Shown here in pieces: positions 19,688 through 31,164 of a stretch of DNA of 64,000 nt (position 1 is the first letter of the stretch; every line of letters begins with the position of its first letter). The position numbers were made by a program, and so were the translations under genes. This DNA comes from Rebecca billardiae RCC1528 (taxonomy: Eukaryota > Haptophyta). The DNA is taken from contig OZ251250.1 in the NCBI GenBank assembly GCA_965240325.2, forward strand, positions 682,001 through 746,000. The letters run 5' to 3'. Below the pieces are notes generated by a model, which was not told the origin of the DNA, did not search any database, and saw only the letters and a program-made list of their open reading frames with translations.

Positions 19688-20251
19688 GCCGATCCCGGGA
19701 GGCGACGCCTGCTGTCCGCCCCTCGCGCGGGCGAGCCGGCTCCCGACGCCACTTTGCGGACTTGCCCGACTCAGTCCGGCTGCGCTCCCAACGGCAGCGG
19801 TTACAAGATGGGGCGAGCTGAATACTGTAGCTGATCGATGGGCGATGGCCGCGCCCTGTCCCTGGTGCCTGGCTGCCTTGGCTTCCTTGACAGGCGTAGT
19901 CGTCGATCGCCCGATACCGTGCGCTAGTGATGGCATCAGTGTGCGGCGCTTTGGATTGATCGGTTGGCGGGCCCGCCGCGGAGCGGGCGAACGGAGTTCC
20001 GCGGCCGGCAGAGACAGACGGAGTGCCGTGCGGTCCGCGGGTCCGGGCGGCCCCCGCGCAGTCCCGACGCGGACGCGGTCCGCGTCGTGTAATCCGGTCG
20101 ATGTCATCATCGTCATCACTACATCAGCAGCATCAAACGCCCAGCATGAGGCATGAGTCATGAGTCATGTATTCATCAGTCGTCGCAGTTCGGTAACTCC
20201 GCGACGCGGACAGGATGACGATGGCAGCGCGCACGGCGACACTCTCTCGAT
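19688..20251. other. Intergenic, tail to head on the minus strand
   Basis: The frame of the SGNH-like gene remains open through most of this stretch, but the composition is not coding-like. Near 20140-20165 a short ATGAG/TCATGAGTCATGA repeat occurs. No separate gene is supported. Confidence 0.4.
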
Positions 20252-23200
20252 TCAGAAGCCGCTGCAGCGGCTGCTCATGCTGCCGCTGGTTGCACTGCCG
20301 ACGCGCGCGCCCATGATCGCCGGCCTTGCGACCGACGTGGCGTTGGAGACGAGGGCGGGCGCGCCGCCACCGAGCAGGCCGCCGGCCACGCTGCTGCCGC
20401 CGAAGCCAGCGCCAGCGCCGCCCGCCGCCGCCTCCCCCTCGCCCTCGTCCGCCCGGCCATCATCCCACAGCGACAGCAGCGTGCCACCGTCAGCATGGCC
20501 GCCGTCAGCATGGCCGCCCACGCCGCCCTCGAGCCCGACGCCGAGGAGGCCGGTCAGCTCGAACGCGTCCGCGGCGGCCATGCTGACGGCGGCCATGCTG
20601 GCGCTCGGCTCGGCGCCTCTCGGCCGGCCGCCGCCGCTGCCACGGCTGCCCCCGCCGCCGCTGCGCGCGTTGCGCGCAGCGGCGGCGTGCGCCTGCGCGG
20701 GCGCGCCGCCGTGCGCGCGCACGGCCGCGCTCGCTCCCGTTGTCTCCCACGGGCTGAAGGGGTCGTCCGCCATCGTGCCACCGCCCAGAAGCTCGAGCGT
20801 CTCTCGCGCGCTCGCCTCGGCCGCCGACGCGCGGCCGCCGACGCCGGCCGCGCCGCCACCCACTCCGCCCGTGAGCGCGCCGTGTGCGCCCGGTCGCACG
20901 CCCGCGCCGCCGCCCGCGCCGCCGCGCCTCTGCGCGGAAGAGGCGCCGCCGTGCGCCGACGCGGCGGAGGACGAGGGCGAGCCGGAGCCACGCGAGCCGG
21001 AGCCGCGCGACGAAGGCGGGTTAGGGTTAGGGTTAGGGTTAGGGTTAGGGTTAGGGGTAGGGTTGGGTGGGTGCTGTGAGGAGCCGGAGCCGCGCGCGGC
21101 GCGCGGAGCCGCCGCCTCTGCCGAGCCGGCGGCACCGCCGCTGCTGCCGCCGCCGCCAGTGCCGGCCGAGTCCCCGCGCCGCGCGCCGGCCGCGCGCGCG
21201 CCCGCTGCGGGCAGTGGCAGCGGCGGCTTGGCGGCCGCCGCGAGCGCCGCCGCCGAGTCGGCGTGGACGCTGTGCGCACGCGCGAGCGCACGCGCCGCGC
21301 CCGACGGCGGGCGCAGCGGCGGCAGCTCCGCACCGACCTCCGCGAGCGCGCGCGCGGGCGCAAGGGCGCGCGCGGCCGCGACCGAGGCGGCCGCGGCCGC
21401 GCGCGCCGCGCTCGGCCCAACCGGGCGGCCAGCGTCCTCGTCGTCGCCGCCGCCGGCCGGCAAGGAGGCGGCGCGCGCGCGGGCGGCGCCGCCCGGCTGC
21501 GGCGTGCGCGCCGCGCCGCGCAGCTGCTGCAGGTGCTCCGCCCAGTCCGGCTCAGCCTCCGCCTCCGCACCCTCCCAGCCGCCGAGCCTCTGCACTCGGC
21601 CCCCGGCCCCGTCCGCGCCGCCGCCACCACCGCCGCCGTGCGCCGCCGCACCGCCGCCACCACCGCCGTGGCGCAGCTGCGCGCAGAGCTCGGCGACGGC
21701 GGGCGTGAGCGCCGCGCCGAGCCGGCCGTACGCCCGCGCGAGGTTTCGTCGGAGCGGGTCCTCGACCGAGTCCGGGGCTCCGCTCGCGCCGGGGCCGACG
21801 GCGGGAGTGGAGCCTCGCGGCGCGGCGCGCACGCGCAGCGGCGCCGCAACGGCCAAGCCCGCCGCCGCGCCGCGCGCGAGCAGTGCCGCCGCCTCGGCCC
21901 ACGCGGTCGGCGTAGCGAGCAGCAGCGTGGGCGCTCCGGGCCTCGACGCGTCGCGCAGCCGGACTGTCTCGAACGGCTGCGCGAGCGCTGTGAGGGTCGC
22001 GCTGTCGAGCGGAGTGTACGGGTGTGGGTAGTGGTGTGCTGAGCCCGCGCCGCCGGCCGCGCCGCCGGCCGCTGGCCCCGGCCGGGGCGTGCCGCCTTGG
22101 GCGACGAGCACGCCCTGCTCGCCGCCCTTGCCGCCGCCGCCGCCCGCGCCCAGCAGCGCTAGCTGGTCGGCCGCGCCCGCCGGCAGTATGGGCCCGCGCG
22201 CGGCCCACGCCGCTGCGGGCTCGAAGCCGGGCTCGTCAGACTCGCGCTCGCCGCCTCCGCCATCGCTCGGAGCGCGTCGGCGCGCGCTGTGCGCCGACGA
22301 CCCCGGCGTCGCCTCCTCCGGCACGAAGCGCTCGGCGGCCGTCACGCCGAGGGTGCTGACCACGAGCTGGTGCATTGAGTCGGCAGCGAGCGTCATCGTC
22401 GCGAGCGCGTGCGCCGGCGGCGGGAGATAGAGCAAGAGATCGTACCCGTACGGCGCGCGCAGCGCGAGGCGCGTGAGTTTGGGCGCGGCCGAGTGGAGCG
22501 CCGAGAGCACGCGCTGCAGGTGCGGGCCTGAGAAGGCGGCGGCGCCGGCGCGCAGCGGCGGCGGCGGCGGCGGCGGCGGGCCGAGTGCATCGTCGGCGTC
22601 GGCGTCGCCCGCGCCCGCGCCCGCGCCCGCGCCGCGTGCGTACGGCGGCATGCGCATCGGGAACGTGGCGAACGGCGGCGGCGCGGCGTCGACGCCGTCC
22701 GCGGCCGCGTCGCCGGTAGCGGCGCCGGCCGCCGCGCCGCCGCCGCCGCCGCCCTCGGCCGCCGTCGAGTCGTGCAGAGAGGGCAGTCGGCGCGCGAGCG
22801 CGGCGGCGCGCGCGCTCGCCAGGCTGAGCGCGCGCGACTCCGCGCTCTGCGCTCGGCGCGCCGCCTCGTCGGCGCCCGAAGACGACGGCCGCCTAGCCCC
22901 AGCCGCCGCCGCCGCCGCCACGTCGGCTGCCATCGGCGCGACCAGCGGCGGCAGCGCGCCGCCGCGCCGCGCGGCGCGCGCCGCCGCGGCCGCGGCAGCG
23001 TTCTCCACGTCCACGCCGATGCGCGTGCCTCCGAGGTCGAGGCCCGGCGGCAGCGTGCCGCGCTCCGAGCCCGGCGGCGTCGGCGCGAGCGCGGGCGGCG
23101 GGCCCTGCCCCGCCGCCGCCGCTGACACGACAACAAACCCTCGGCGCACAGCGCCGGCACCGGCGCCGCCGTGGCCGGTCGCAGAGGTGTGGGCTGCCTC

Positions 23201-24954
23201 GGACCGCGGTGGCGCGTGCGAGCGCGGCGCGCGGGCGGAGGGCGCGAGCGTGGTGCGCTCGGAGCCGCGCGCGGGCGAGAGCGCGCTCCCCTCCGCCGCC
23301 TCCACGCGGAGGCCGTCCACGTGCAGTGCGCCCGAGGCCGCGTCCGCCGCGGCGCGCGCGGCCGCGGCCGCCCGCTCCGCATCCGCCTGCGCGCGCGCGG
23401 CCGCGCGCGCGGCGAGCATTCGCTCGTGCGCGCGCGCGGCCTCGGCGGCCTCGGCCTCGGCGTGGCGCGCGGCCACCTTGGCCCACAGCCGCGCGCGGTG
23501 CCACCGCTGGATCGCCACCGCCGAGCGCCGCTCCCGCAGCGCCTCCAGCGCCAGCGACGCGTGCCGTGGCAGCGGCGACGAGGGAAGCACGTCTGCAGGG
23601 CGCGCGCCGCCTCCGCGCCGGCGCGCGGCGCGCTGCGCGGGCGTCATCTCCTTCGCCGCGGCGGCGGAGAGCCTGCGCACGCTCACGCCCGCGCCGCCGC
23701 CGATGCTCAGCCCCGCGAGCCCCCTGCTCCCGCCGCTGCCGCCCGCGCTGCCCACGCTGCCGCTGCGGCCGGCGCCGGTGTCGGCGCTGGCCGTCGTCAG
23801 CCGACGGCCGTCGAGCGCGCGCGCGTGCGCGTCGACGAGCGCCGGGGCGCGCGCGCGGTACGCGGAGATCGCCGAGTCGGTGCCGTCCTCGAGCGAGCCC
23901 GCGTGCGAGAGCGTCGAGAGCGTGTGCCGCGAGAACAGCGAGGACGCGCGGCTCAGGCCGCGGCCGGCGGCAATCTCGGCCGCGCGCCGGCGCGCGCGCA
24001 CGCCAGCCACGCCCTCCGCTTGGAGTAGGCGGCGCTCGCGGCGGCCGCGCGCGTGGCGCTGCACCACGCGCGCCGCGGCGTGCGCGTGCGCGCGCACCAT
24101 CCGCTCCGCCCACGCGTGCTGCACCACCCGCGCCGCCGCGTCGCGCGCCCGCCACAGGTGCNNNNNNNNNNNNNNNNNNNNNNNNNNNNNNNNNNNNNNN
24201 NNNNNNNNNNNNNNNNNNNNNNNNNNNNNNNNNNNNNNNNNNNNNNNNNNNNNNNNNNNNNCAGGTGCGCGCGCAGCCGCCGGCCGATTCGAGCGTCGCG
24301 CCGGCGCGCGTATTGCGCCCACACGCGCCGCGCGAGGCGCGCGCGCGAGACGAGGCGGTGCGTGAGGCTGGCGAGCAGCACGACGCTCATCGCCCGCCGC
24401 CCCGCCGCGTCGACCCAGTGCGCCGGCGCGTGGTGGTGCCGCCATGCCGCTAGCACCAGCGGCGCCTCGTGGTCAGCGCGCCGCAGGCCGGCCAGCAGAG
24501 GTGAAGCGCCGAGCGGCGCGCGCGACGCGACGAGCGCGCGCGCGATGTGCGTGCGCGCGAGCGTGCCCGGGTGGGCGGCGAACATCCGCACCATCGAGTG
24601 CCGCTTGCGCACCGCGCCGTTGATCACCACGTACGCCTTCGACAGCTCGGCGCGCTCGCGGATCGCGCGCTTCGCGCGCACGTGCGCCTGCAGCTTGCGC
24701 GCGGCGACGTCGCGGGTGAAGGCGATCCTGAGCGCGCGGCGCACCGCCTCGTAGGTGATCGGGTGGCACGCCTGCTGCGCCTCCGTGTTGCGCTCGAGCA
24801 CCGCCGCCTTCACCTTGGGCAGCGTGATCGCGTCCCGCTCGTCCGCCATTCGCATCTCGATCAGTAACTTGGCGCGCCGCCGCGTCTGCTCGGCCTCGAG
24901 CGCGGCGCGCACGTTGAGCGCCTGCGAGGCCGCGTTGCTGCGCCATGGGCGCAT
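20252..24954 (-). CDS. Very large low-complexity protein with IQ-like motifs, interrupted by the assembly gap
   Basis: The minus-strand frame from the ATG at 24954 (another ATG at 25089) runs into the 100-N gap at 24162-24261 and continues in a different nominal frame to the stop at 20252. About 1500 residues are visible. The N-terminal third is rich in Arg/Ala helices with IQ-like motifs, such as AARVVQRHARGRRERR and AVAIQRWHRARLWAK. It also has a helical start (ALEAEQTRRRAKLLIEMRM). IQ motifs bind calmodulin or light chains. Downstream it is mostly Ala/Gly/Pro/Ser, with islands of ordinary sequence such as LRAPYGYDLLLYLPPP and PTLLLATPTAWAEAAALL. A telomere-type repeat encodes a Pro-Asn run. 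No catalytic domain is recognised. A long antisense ORF across the same region is a shadow. Confidence 0.6.
21021..21056. repeat. Interstitial telomere repeat (TTAGGG)6
   Basis: Six perfect TTAGGG units are followed by two degenerate ones (to about 21072). They lie inside the open frame of the large IQ-motif protein, where the minus strand reads as alternating Pro and Asn. TTAGGG is the telomere unit of many algae, but this copy is internal and in frame. Confidence 0.95.
24162..24261. other. Assembly gap, 100 N
   Basis: Exactly 100 N, a conventional placeholder, so the true length is unknown. Both edges carry the same 7-mer CAGGTGC. If that 7-mer is a simple overlap, the reading frames of the IQ-motif gene on the two sides become one. 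Confidence 0.98.
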
Positions 24955-25875
24955 GCTGGCGGGCCCTCGCCGCCGGCGGGGCCCTGCCCGCCGCGGGCGT
25001 GCTCGCGAGGGCGAGCTGCGCGCCGCTGCGGCCCTGCCTGTGCAGGCCCGCCCCCCTCGCACTGGGCGGAACGGCTCAATATGACGCATGCATCTGCGGA
25101 CGTTACAAGAAGCTCCGCTTGTGTGCACACCCTTCCAACGCCGCTGACGACGGCCGCCGCCACGATGGAGCTACAGGCATGCACGCGACCAGCGCGCTCC
25201 CACAGCTCCCTCACGCGCTGCACGGACAGCCACGAGCGTGCAGCGGTATTCCGTAGCCGCGCTCGTCGCACAAGGGGCGGTCGTAGTGCCCGGTGCATGC
25301 GACGGACGGCGGACAGCCTCGGTGGCCGGGTCGCGCGAACGCATGTCGCATGGGCGGCGGGCGCATGTGCATGCAGGGCCCTCGGGCTGGCACTGAAGGG
25401 TGTGGTGGTCGTGCGTGTGCAGTGGCCAGCAAGAGCGCATCATGCCGGTGTTCCGAGCGTCGCCAGCGCTGCCTGCGCTACTCTGCCTCGCGGTCGCGAC
25501 TACGTCTGAGTCAGGGCTTGCAAAAACGACGCCCTAACCCTAGTCAGGGCTTGCAACGAACAACACGGCGACGATGGCTAGGGTGTCGGCCCTGCGGGCA
25601 CTCCTGCGCGCCTAGCTGGAGGGCCCGGTTGCGCGGCACGGGCTCTGCTGACCGAGAGCCTGCGCCAGTCCGCACGGCTCGGTGTGGGCGCCCGACCAAG
25701 GGACCGCGAGCGCGTCCGCCTCTCTCCCCGCGCGAGTCGCGTCAAGCCCTCGATTGCCAAACGGTACACAGGACCGCTTTTGTCCGGCCAGTGCAGTCCT
25801 CGCCGCGGGGCGGGCGCCGTGGAGAAGGGGCGCGCTGTCGAAGTGGTCGTGCGGCGGGTCCTGAAGCGCTCTCGC
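24955..25875. other. Intergenic between divergent genes, with telomere-like remnants
   Basis: This holds the promoters of the large IQ-motif gene and the small membrane protein. Around 25509-25560 a GTCAGGGCTTGCAA unit occurs twice around CCCTAACCCTAG, a short telomere-like piece on the other strand. No gene is supported: the frames are Arg/Pro-rich or short. Confidence 0.5.
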
Positions 25876-26427
25876 ATGGCGTCCGTGCTCGTGTACAGCG
25901 CCGCGCTCGCGTTCGCAGCGGGCCCGCCGCTGCGCCCGCAGCTGCCAGGCACGCCCACCCACGCGCGCACGATCACAATGGGCGCGCCGCGCATCGATTT
26001 TCCTCCCGCCCTTTTCGGCGACGTGGGTGCAGCCAGCGCAAGCGTCTTTGCCGTCAAGACGGCGGCCATTGTCAGCTCGCCCGAGTTCGCGGGCTGGCTG
26101 GCACCCGTCACCTCGCCCGACCTCGTGGTTGGCGCGGCCATCACGAGCGCGAGCCGGATCGCCGTGTGCTGGCTCATCGGCGCGGCGGCAAACGACGCAT
26201 GGTCGTCGAGTGCGTTGGTCTCGCCGCGCGCCGCCATCGCATGCACGGGCCAAGCGTGGCTCACGGCGCTCAACGCGCGGTTGCTGCTCGCGCTGGCGCA
26301 GGCGGCGATCGAGCACAGCCCCGTCAACGTGCTCACGCTCGGCACCGAGCTCGGCGCCCTGCTCATTGGCATGGGCGCGTGGCGGTTGCTCCTCGCACTC
26401 GCGCTCTCGCGAGGCGGCTTCTTCTGA
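25876..26427 (+). CDS. Small hydrophobic membrane protein, possible plastid targeting
   Basis: The protein is 183 residues from the ATG at 25876. The frame is open further upstream, but that part is not protein-like. The N-terminus is signal-peptide-like (MASVLVYSAALAFAAGP), then short and basic/hydroxylated (RPQLPGTPTHARTI). This would fit a bipartite plastid leader of a secondary-plastid alga. The body has three or four hydrophobic segments (for example DLVVGAAITSASRIAVCWL and LGALLIGMGAWRLLLALAL) and few charges. No family is recognised. Consistent codon use and a clean stop support it as a real gene. Confidence 0.6.
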   Translation: MASVLVYSAALAFAAGPPLRPQLPGTPTHARTITMGAPRIDFPPALFGDVGAASASVFAVKTAAIVSSPEFAGWLAPVTSPDLVVGAAITSASRIAVCWLIGAAANDAWSSSALVSPRAAIACTGQAWLTALNARLLLALAQAAIEHSPVNVLTLGTELGALLIGMGAWRLLLALALSRGGFF

Positions 26428-27532
26428 CGTACAATCTATAAAGACCGCACGGCTTCTTCTGACGCCGGCGGCGGCCTCATGGGAGCCTCTCTCTCTCTGA
26501 CTCACGCGCGGCACTCCTGCGGTCCCGGGAGGAGACTGCTCGGGTGCCGCAGGCAGGTTGCGCTGGGAATTGTTACGTGCGTCAGCCTACTGCCCTGTAC
26601 GTGGCCTGCATTGTGAGCGAGTGTCGCTGGCCATCTCAGACGCGTCGTCACTTGCGACGCGTCTGAGTCAGCCTACCGGCTGACTCTAGTGAGACCATCG
26701 CCTGGTCCTGGAGCGATGCGGATGCACGTACTACGTTATGCACGCGTCATCCGACCGCTCGTCCGATCGATCTGAATCTGCGCTTACTGTCTTAGTTAGC
26801 GCGCGGACGCGGTGAGCCGGCGCGATTAGCTGCGCGCTGCAACGCCTCTTGGTGACCGCTCGTGGTCGCGTACGTCTTATATATATATATGATCATATAA
26901 GCTGCAAAGCCTGTAGGCTGTACTCCAGGAGCCTCCGAGCTGTTGGGGCACACGCGAAATCACAGTAGTGTCATCACCTCGCGGATCAGACAAACAACAC
27001 ACGCGCGCTGGCGTGCGCCGCCACGCGAGACAGTCACTGCTCAGACAGTGGACAGACTGACTGTGCGCTGATCAGACGACTCTGACTCACGGTCAGCGCG
27101 CACGCCAAGTCCGAGCAACGCCAGTGTCGCGTGGGCCGTGCGTCGCCAGTGCGGACGACAACGCAGCAGGCCGCCGCCCTTGGTGTGCCCGGCGCCCCGG
27201 CCCCGTCGCACCGGCGTGGCGGCGTCCCTCATCGCCTGTCGCCGCACCAAAGTCCACTAAGTGACTAACTCCGCCGCGACGCCGACCGCTCCGATGACAG
27301 CGCTCGTCGTGGACGAAGCCAAAGGCGGCGCTGCGCCGAGCGGAGGTCCTGACAGCGCGCGCGGAGCGGAGGCCCAACAGCGCGGAGAGGCGGTCCAACT
27401 CCAGCAGAACCTGCTCAGCACTATACTACATACTGTACTGTACTGTACGTAACACTGTACGTGCATGTGTACCTCGGGCGCTCGCAGCTGCAGCACTGGG
27501 CACCGCCGCTCTGCCGCGACGTGGAGGGTTCC
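26428..27532. other. Intergenic, about 1.1 kb, several hairpins
   Basis: The sequence is AT-richer than its flanks. It holds the tandem hairpins at 26636-26684, a short TA run near 26880, and direct and inverted GACTGA/CAGTC-type repeats near 27030-27090. No coding frame is convincing. Confidence 0.5.
26636..26684. repeat. Two adjacent hairpins
   Basis: A perfect 12-bp stem (TCAGACGCGTCG) with a 7-nt loop is followed at once by a 7-bp stem (GTCAGCC) with a short loop. It lies about 200 bp after the small membrane-protein gene. It could be a 3'-end structure or a decayed fold-back element. Confidence 0.6.
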
Positions 27533-28664
27533 CTAGCCGCGCTTTGGCGGCCTGCCGCCCTTGGCGGGCTTGTGCGCGGTGATGAGCGCGAACTTGATCA
27601 GCCCGCGCTTGTACCCGCGCTGCATGAGCGGCATCACCAGCGCGCCGCGCAGCGTGGACGGGCCCGCGCGCAGCAGACCGAGCAGGCCCCTCGGCGTGAG
27701 CGCGGTCCGTATCACCGCCCTCCAGAACGGCTCGATGGCGTCGGTCCAATCGGCGCGCGAGATGTCGACCAGCCCCTCCGCCGCGAGCAGCTCCTCGTAG
27801 TCGCGCGCGGAGCACCACGCGGGCAGGTAGTACGCCCGGTTGATCAGCCCGAGCAGCCTCTGCTCCTTTTTGCTCAGCTCGGCCTCCCCGGGGGCGAGGT
27901 CGCGGTGGCACCACGTGACGATAATCACACGGCCGCCCTTCGCGCATACGCGCGCGAGCTCGCCGACGAAGCGGGGCTTGTCCGGCATGTGCTCGCCGGA
28001 CTCGAGGGACCAGATCAGGTCGAACGAGCCGTCGTCGAACGGCAGGCTGAGCGCGTCCGCCACCTGGAACGACGCGCGCCCGCCCAGCCCCCGTTCCGCG
28101 CTCAGCTGCCGCGCGCGAGCCGCCTGGCCGGGTGACAGGGTGACGCCCGTGCCCTCGCACTTGTCGAATTTGGAGACGAGGTGGCGGGTGGAGCCGCCGA
28201 TCCCGCAGCCCACGTCGAGCACGCGCTTCGGCGCCGCGCCGCGGCCCGCGCCCACGCCCGCCCACGCGAGCACCGCCTCGATCATGTCGACCTGCGCCTG
28301 CCTGTGCTCAGGGAGCTTGGACGCGGGCGTGCCCGGCGGGTAGTACCCGTGGTCTGCGGCCGGGCGCGCGGGGAGGTGCCCGCGCGCGGTCACTCGCTGC
28401 CGGCCGTGGGGCGTGCTGGCCAGCATCGCATCGCGCGCGCGCGCGCGTGCGCGTGCGCGCACGCATGTGCTCGCCCCAAATCCGCTCCCACAATGGCGAC
28501 GATTTGTCGTAAAAGTGCGCGATGCCGCGCTTGAGCTCGTCGCGCGAGTACACCTCCTGCGGCGAGGAGCCGCGCGTCGTGCCGCCGTCGCCACCGTCCC
28601 GTGCCGCGCTGCTCAGCGCCGGGAGCGCGAGCAGCACGAGCGCGAGCACGCGCGCGGTCGTCAT
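27533..28664 (-). CDS. VTE4: Gamma-tocopherol C-methyltransferase, two exons
   Basis: Exons 28463-28664 and 27533-28353 join across a 109-bp GT-AG intron and give 340 residues. The splice rebuilds WGEHMHHGYYPPG, the conserved start of the enzyme. The class I SAM-binding site is VLDVGCGIGGSTRHL, followed by EGTGVTLSPGQAARA, the GxTLSP variant typical of tocopherol methyltransferases. CHRDLAPGEAELSKKEQ, AYYLPAWCSARDYEELL, ADWTDAIEPFW and ALVMPLMQRGYKRGLIKFA match the plant-type family closely. It methylates gamma- to alpha-tocopherol (delta to beta) in plastid membranes. The N-terminus (MTTARVLALVLLALPALSSA) is a signal peptide, as needed for import into a secondary plastid. The start codon lies only 78 bp from a 664-bp inverted-repeat arm, so that arm forms its upstream region. 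Confidence 0.93.
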
Positions 28665-28741
28665 GCCGCGACGACGCCGACGACGGGTTTCCCATTCGCG
28701 CTTTCGCGACGTCGGCCACGCGCTTTGAAGCCCTGCGGCTG

Positions 28742-29405
28742 GAGGCCATTCCACCGAAATCAGCCGGCGGGTGGGGACCCCAGAAGCGCCTTCGAGTGGG
28801 GAGGTCCCCACCCGAGCGCGCACTCGGGTGGGGAGGGCGAGCTCCGCAGTGCGCGGCCGCCGGCGACGCGCACCGCGGTCGTCGCTCGAGTCTCCGCGGC
28901 GCGCGCGCGAGTCTGCGCGGCCCGCGCGCGCGTCCTACGGGCGCGCACGGCCAATCTGCCCTCGCGCGCCGCTGGCTGCGCGCCTCTCCGCCGCTCACGC
29001 CGCTCGCCAATGGCCCGCGACTGCGCGTCGGCACGTTTGTCCGCTGCGGCCGACCGCGAACGCGCACAGGCGGGCACAAGGAAGTCGGACGATGATTTGC
29101 TGTCGTGTTGTGCGCGGACCATGTGTATGCGCTCCGCCCAGCCGCGCGCGTCGGTCGCGCACGCCGACCAAGGCGAGCTCGAGCGCGCGCGCAAGCTGGC
29201 GCTCGCGCGTTTTGGACCCATGAAGGTGCCAGCGACTCGAGCGCGCCCAAGCGTCGGTAGAGCGCGCGCCGCGCTCGCGCGAGGAGCTGTGTGGTCGCAG
29301 ATCGCCCGCACGCTTGCGCCCTGGGCGATCCGCGCCCTCGCATGCGCCAGCCGCGCGAGGCAGCGGCGCGTCGCACATGCCGGCCGCGCGAGCTCGGCGC
29401 GCGCC
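28742..29405. repeat. Left arm of 664-bp inverted repeat, upstream of VTE4
   Basis: This segment is the reverse complement of 31165-31828 over its full 664 bp, with no net length change and only rare differences seen. Both arms begin abruptly (GAGGCCATTCCACCG side) and end in GGCGCGCGCC. It contains smaller GGTGGGGACC/GGTCCCC palindromes near the VTE4-proximal end. ORFs of about 200 residues appear on both arms but are Arg/Ala-only and not convincing. Confidence 0.95.
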
Positions 29406-31164
29406 TTGCTACCTGTAGCCTACTCGATGCCATTAGACAACGGTGCTAGTCAGTCTGAGTCATAGGCTGAGACAAGGGGACAGCATGCTCGCGGGACCAA
29501 GAGCGTGTTAGACGCGGGCATTGTCACCTGAATAGTGGCGCAGGTACGCTAGTTTCGGCAGTACAATGTACGCACGCGTCGCGGCCACGCCTCGTTGCAT
29601 CGTGGCCGCCTGCGCTGTGGTCGACAGCGCCGTTCACAGCGAGCACATTGTCACACAGCGCCGCCTCAGACGCACGCCACGCCCGAATTGGCCACGTGCT
29701 GTGCCACTCACTCTGGCTGGTAAGCGCGCAAGAAGGCTGTGCGCGCAGAGTGTGTCCAGCTGCGCCGTGTTCCCGAGCACGGACCGCATCAGCTGGGGGT
29801 TGGCGCAGGAGTCCGGACTGCGTGGCGCTGGCGCGGCGAATGCGCATCGGCGCGGCGATGGCGGTGCGTCAGGCACCGCCGATGGCTCCGCGGCGGCAAG
29901 TTCGTCCGGCATAGCCATCAGCTCTGTCAGAGACACTTCACGCGCCACGACCGCACGCGCTCGTCAAGGCAACCGCATTGGCATCCAAGTCGTCCACGGC
30001 GGCAGTCTGGCACTGACTGGGACGACAAAGGCGCGGCGTCAGAGGCACTGAGTCGACACGACCGTGGCCGCCCGTGCCACCTCTTGGCCGCCGACACGCC
30101 GTCAACCGAAGATGAAGGGACTGCTCGCGGCCGCCGAGGCCGCCGTTAGCCGGTCTGCCATCCTCTGCGTGCAGACTGCCACGAGGATGCGTGGGCTGCG
30201 GCCTGCGAGCACCGGCCGTCAGGCGGCCAGCCACCGCGGCGGCCGCGGCCGAGGCTGCTGATAAAAGCGCGGCGGCGCTGCGCGGCCCAGCGCAGCCCGT
30301 GTGACCTGAGCCTTGCGCGCCACCGCAGGCCGCGGCGGCGACAGGCCAAGTGGGCCGCGCGCGCGCGTCGCCGCGAGCCACCGCGGCCATCGGACTCGGT
30401 CTCATCCAGAGTCTCGCCGCAGTCAGCGGGCGGGCGCCGACGGGCCCGCCGACCGATCCCAGGGCAGGCGGCCGCGCGGCCGAGGCCGGTCCGCTGCGAC
30501 GGCATGCGCCGTGCAGCCCGCACCGAGTGCGGTTCATTCACGACCACGACAGAAAGCTGCTCAGACGCGTCACACGTCAAGCCCCGTGCTCCATGCTGAG
30601 CCGACGTCACTGCGCCTGCCATACATCAACGGCTGAGGGCCCTTGCCTTTGAGTCCTCATCGCAGCATGAGTCGATCAATCAACACGCAGTCGTTGCCGC
30701 CTAGCGCCCATGTTGCTCCTCGCCCACGCTCGCGTCTGCATCGATGCTGTGCAGAGCACTCCTTCGGGGCTATCGCTGGCGTTGATTCCGAATGCGCACG
30801 CAGCGACTCCATTCGAGGTGAGTACGCGTGGCGCTGAACGCCCGAGTCAGTACCGGGCTGTACGCGTCCTCGTCATGACAGCCGGAGACGATGGTGGTGT
30901 CGTGTGGCGACTGGTTGCGCAACCCTCACCTGCCTGGCGACAGCAACGCAGCGCGGACTTGGGAGTCTGTCGTGACGATTCTGCTGATGTGCTATCCAAA
31001 GACGAAGCACGTGCGAGGATCAGAAGAGGCTTAGGTGCGCCACCGCGCTGGTACACAACCTACCCGTTCAAGTGTACGCCCTGCGCGCCGTCCGCATCCT
31101 CGCGCAGGCTAGCACACAGCTGAGGCTCAGAGGCACACCAGCTGCGGCCGCTGCACGCAGGCTT
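29406..31164. other. Spacer between inverted-repeat arms, no gene seen
   Basis: This is 1759 bp of mixed composition. Short open frames exist (for example minus 29634-29948) but have no recognisable domain or splice pattern. An invertase, transposase or other recombinase is not evident. Confidence 0.5.

Noticed and set aside
22473-24365. 630-residue plus-strand ORF across the IQ-motif gene and the gap
   Set aside because: Ala/Arg/Ser-only composition and it spans the N run. The minus frame carries IQ-like motifs and ordinary protein islands.
29634-29948. 104-residue minus ORF in the inverted-repeat spacer (TELMAMPDELAAAEPS)
   Set aside because: It has coding-like patches, but no domain, no clear partner exons and no homologue that I recognise.
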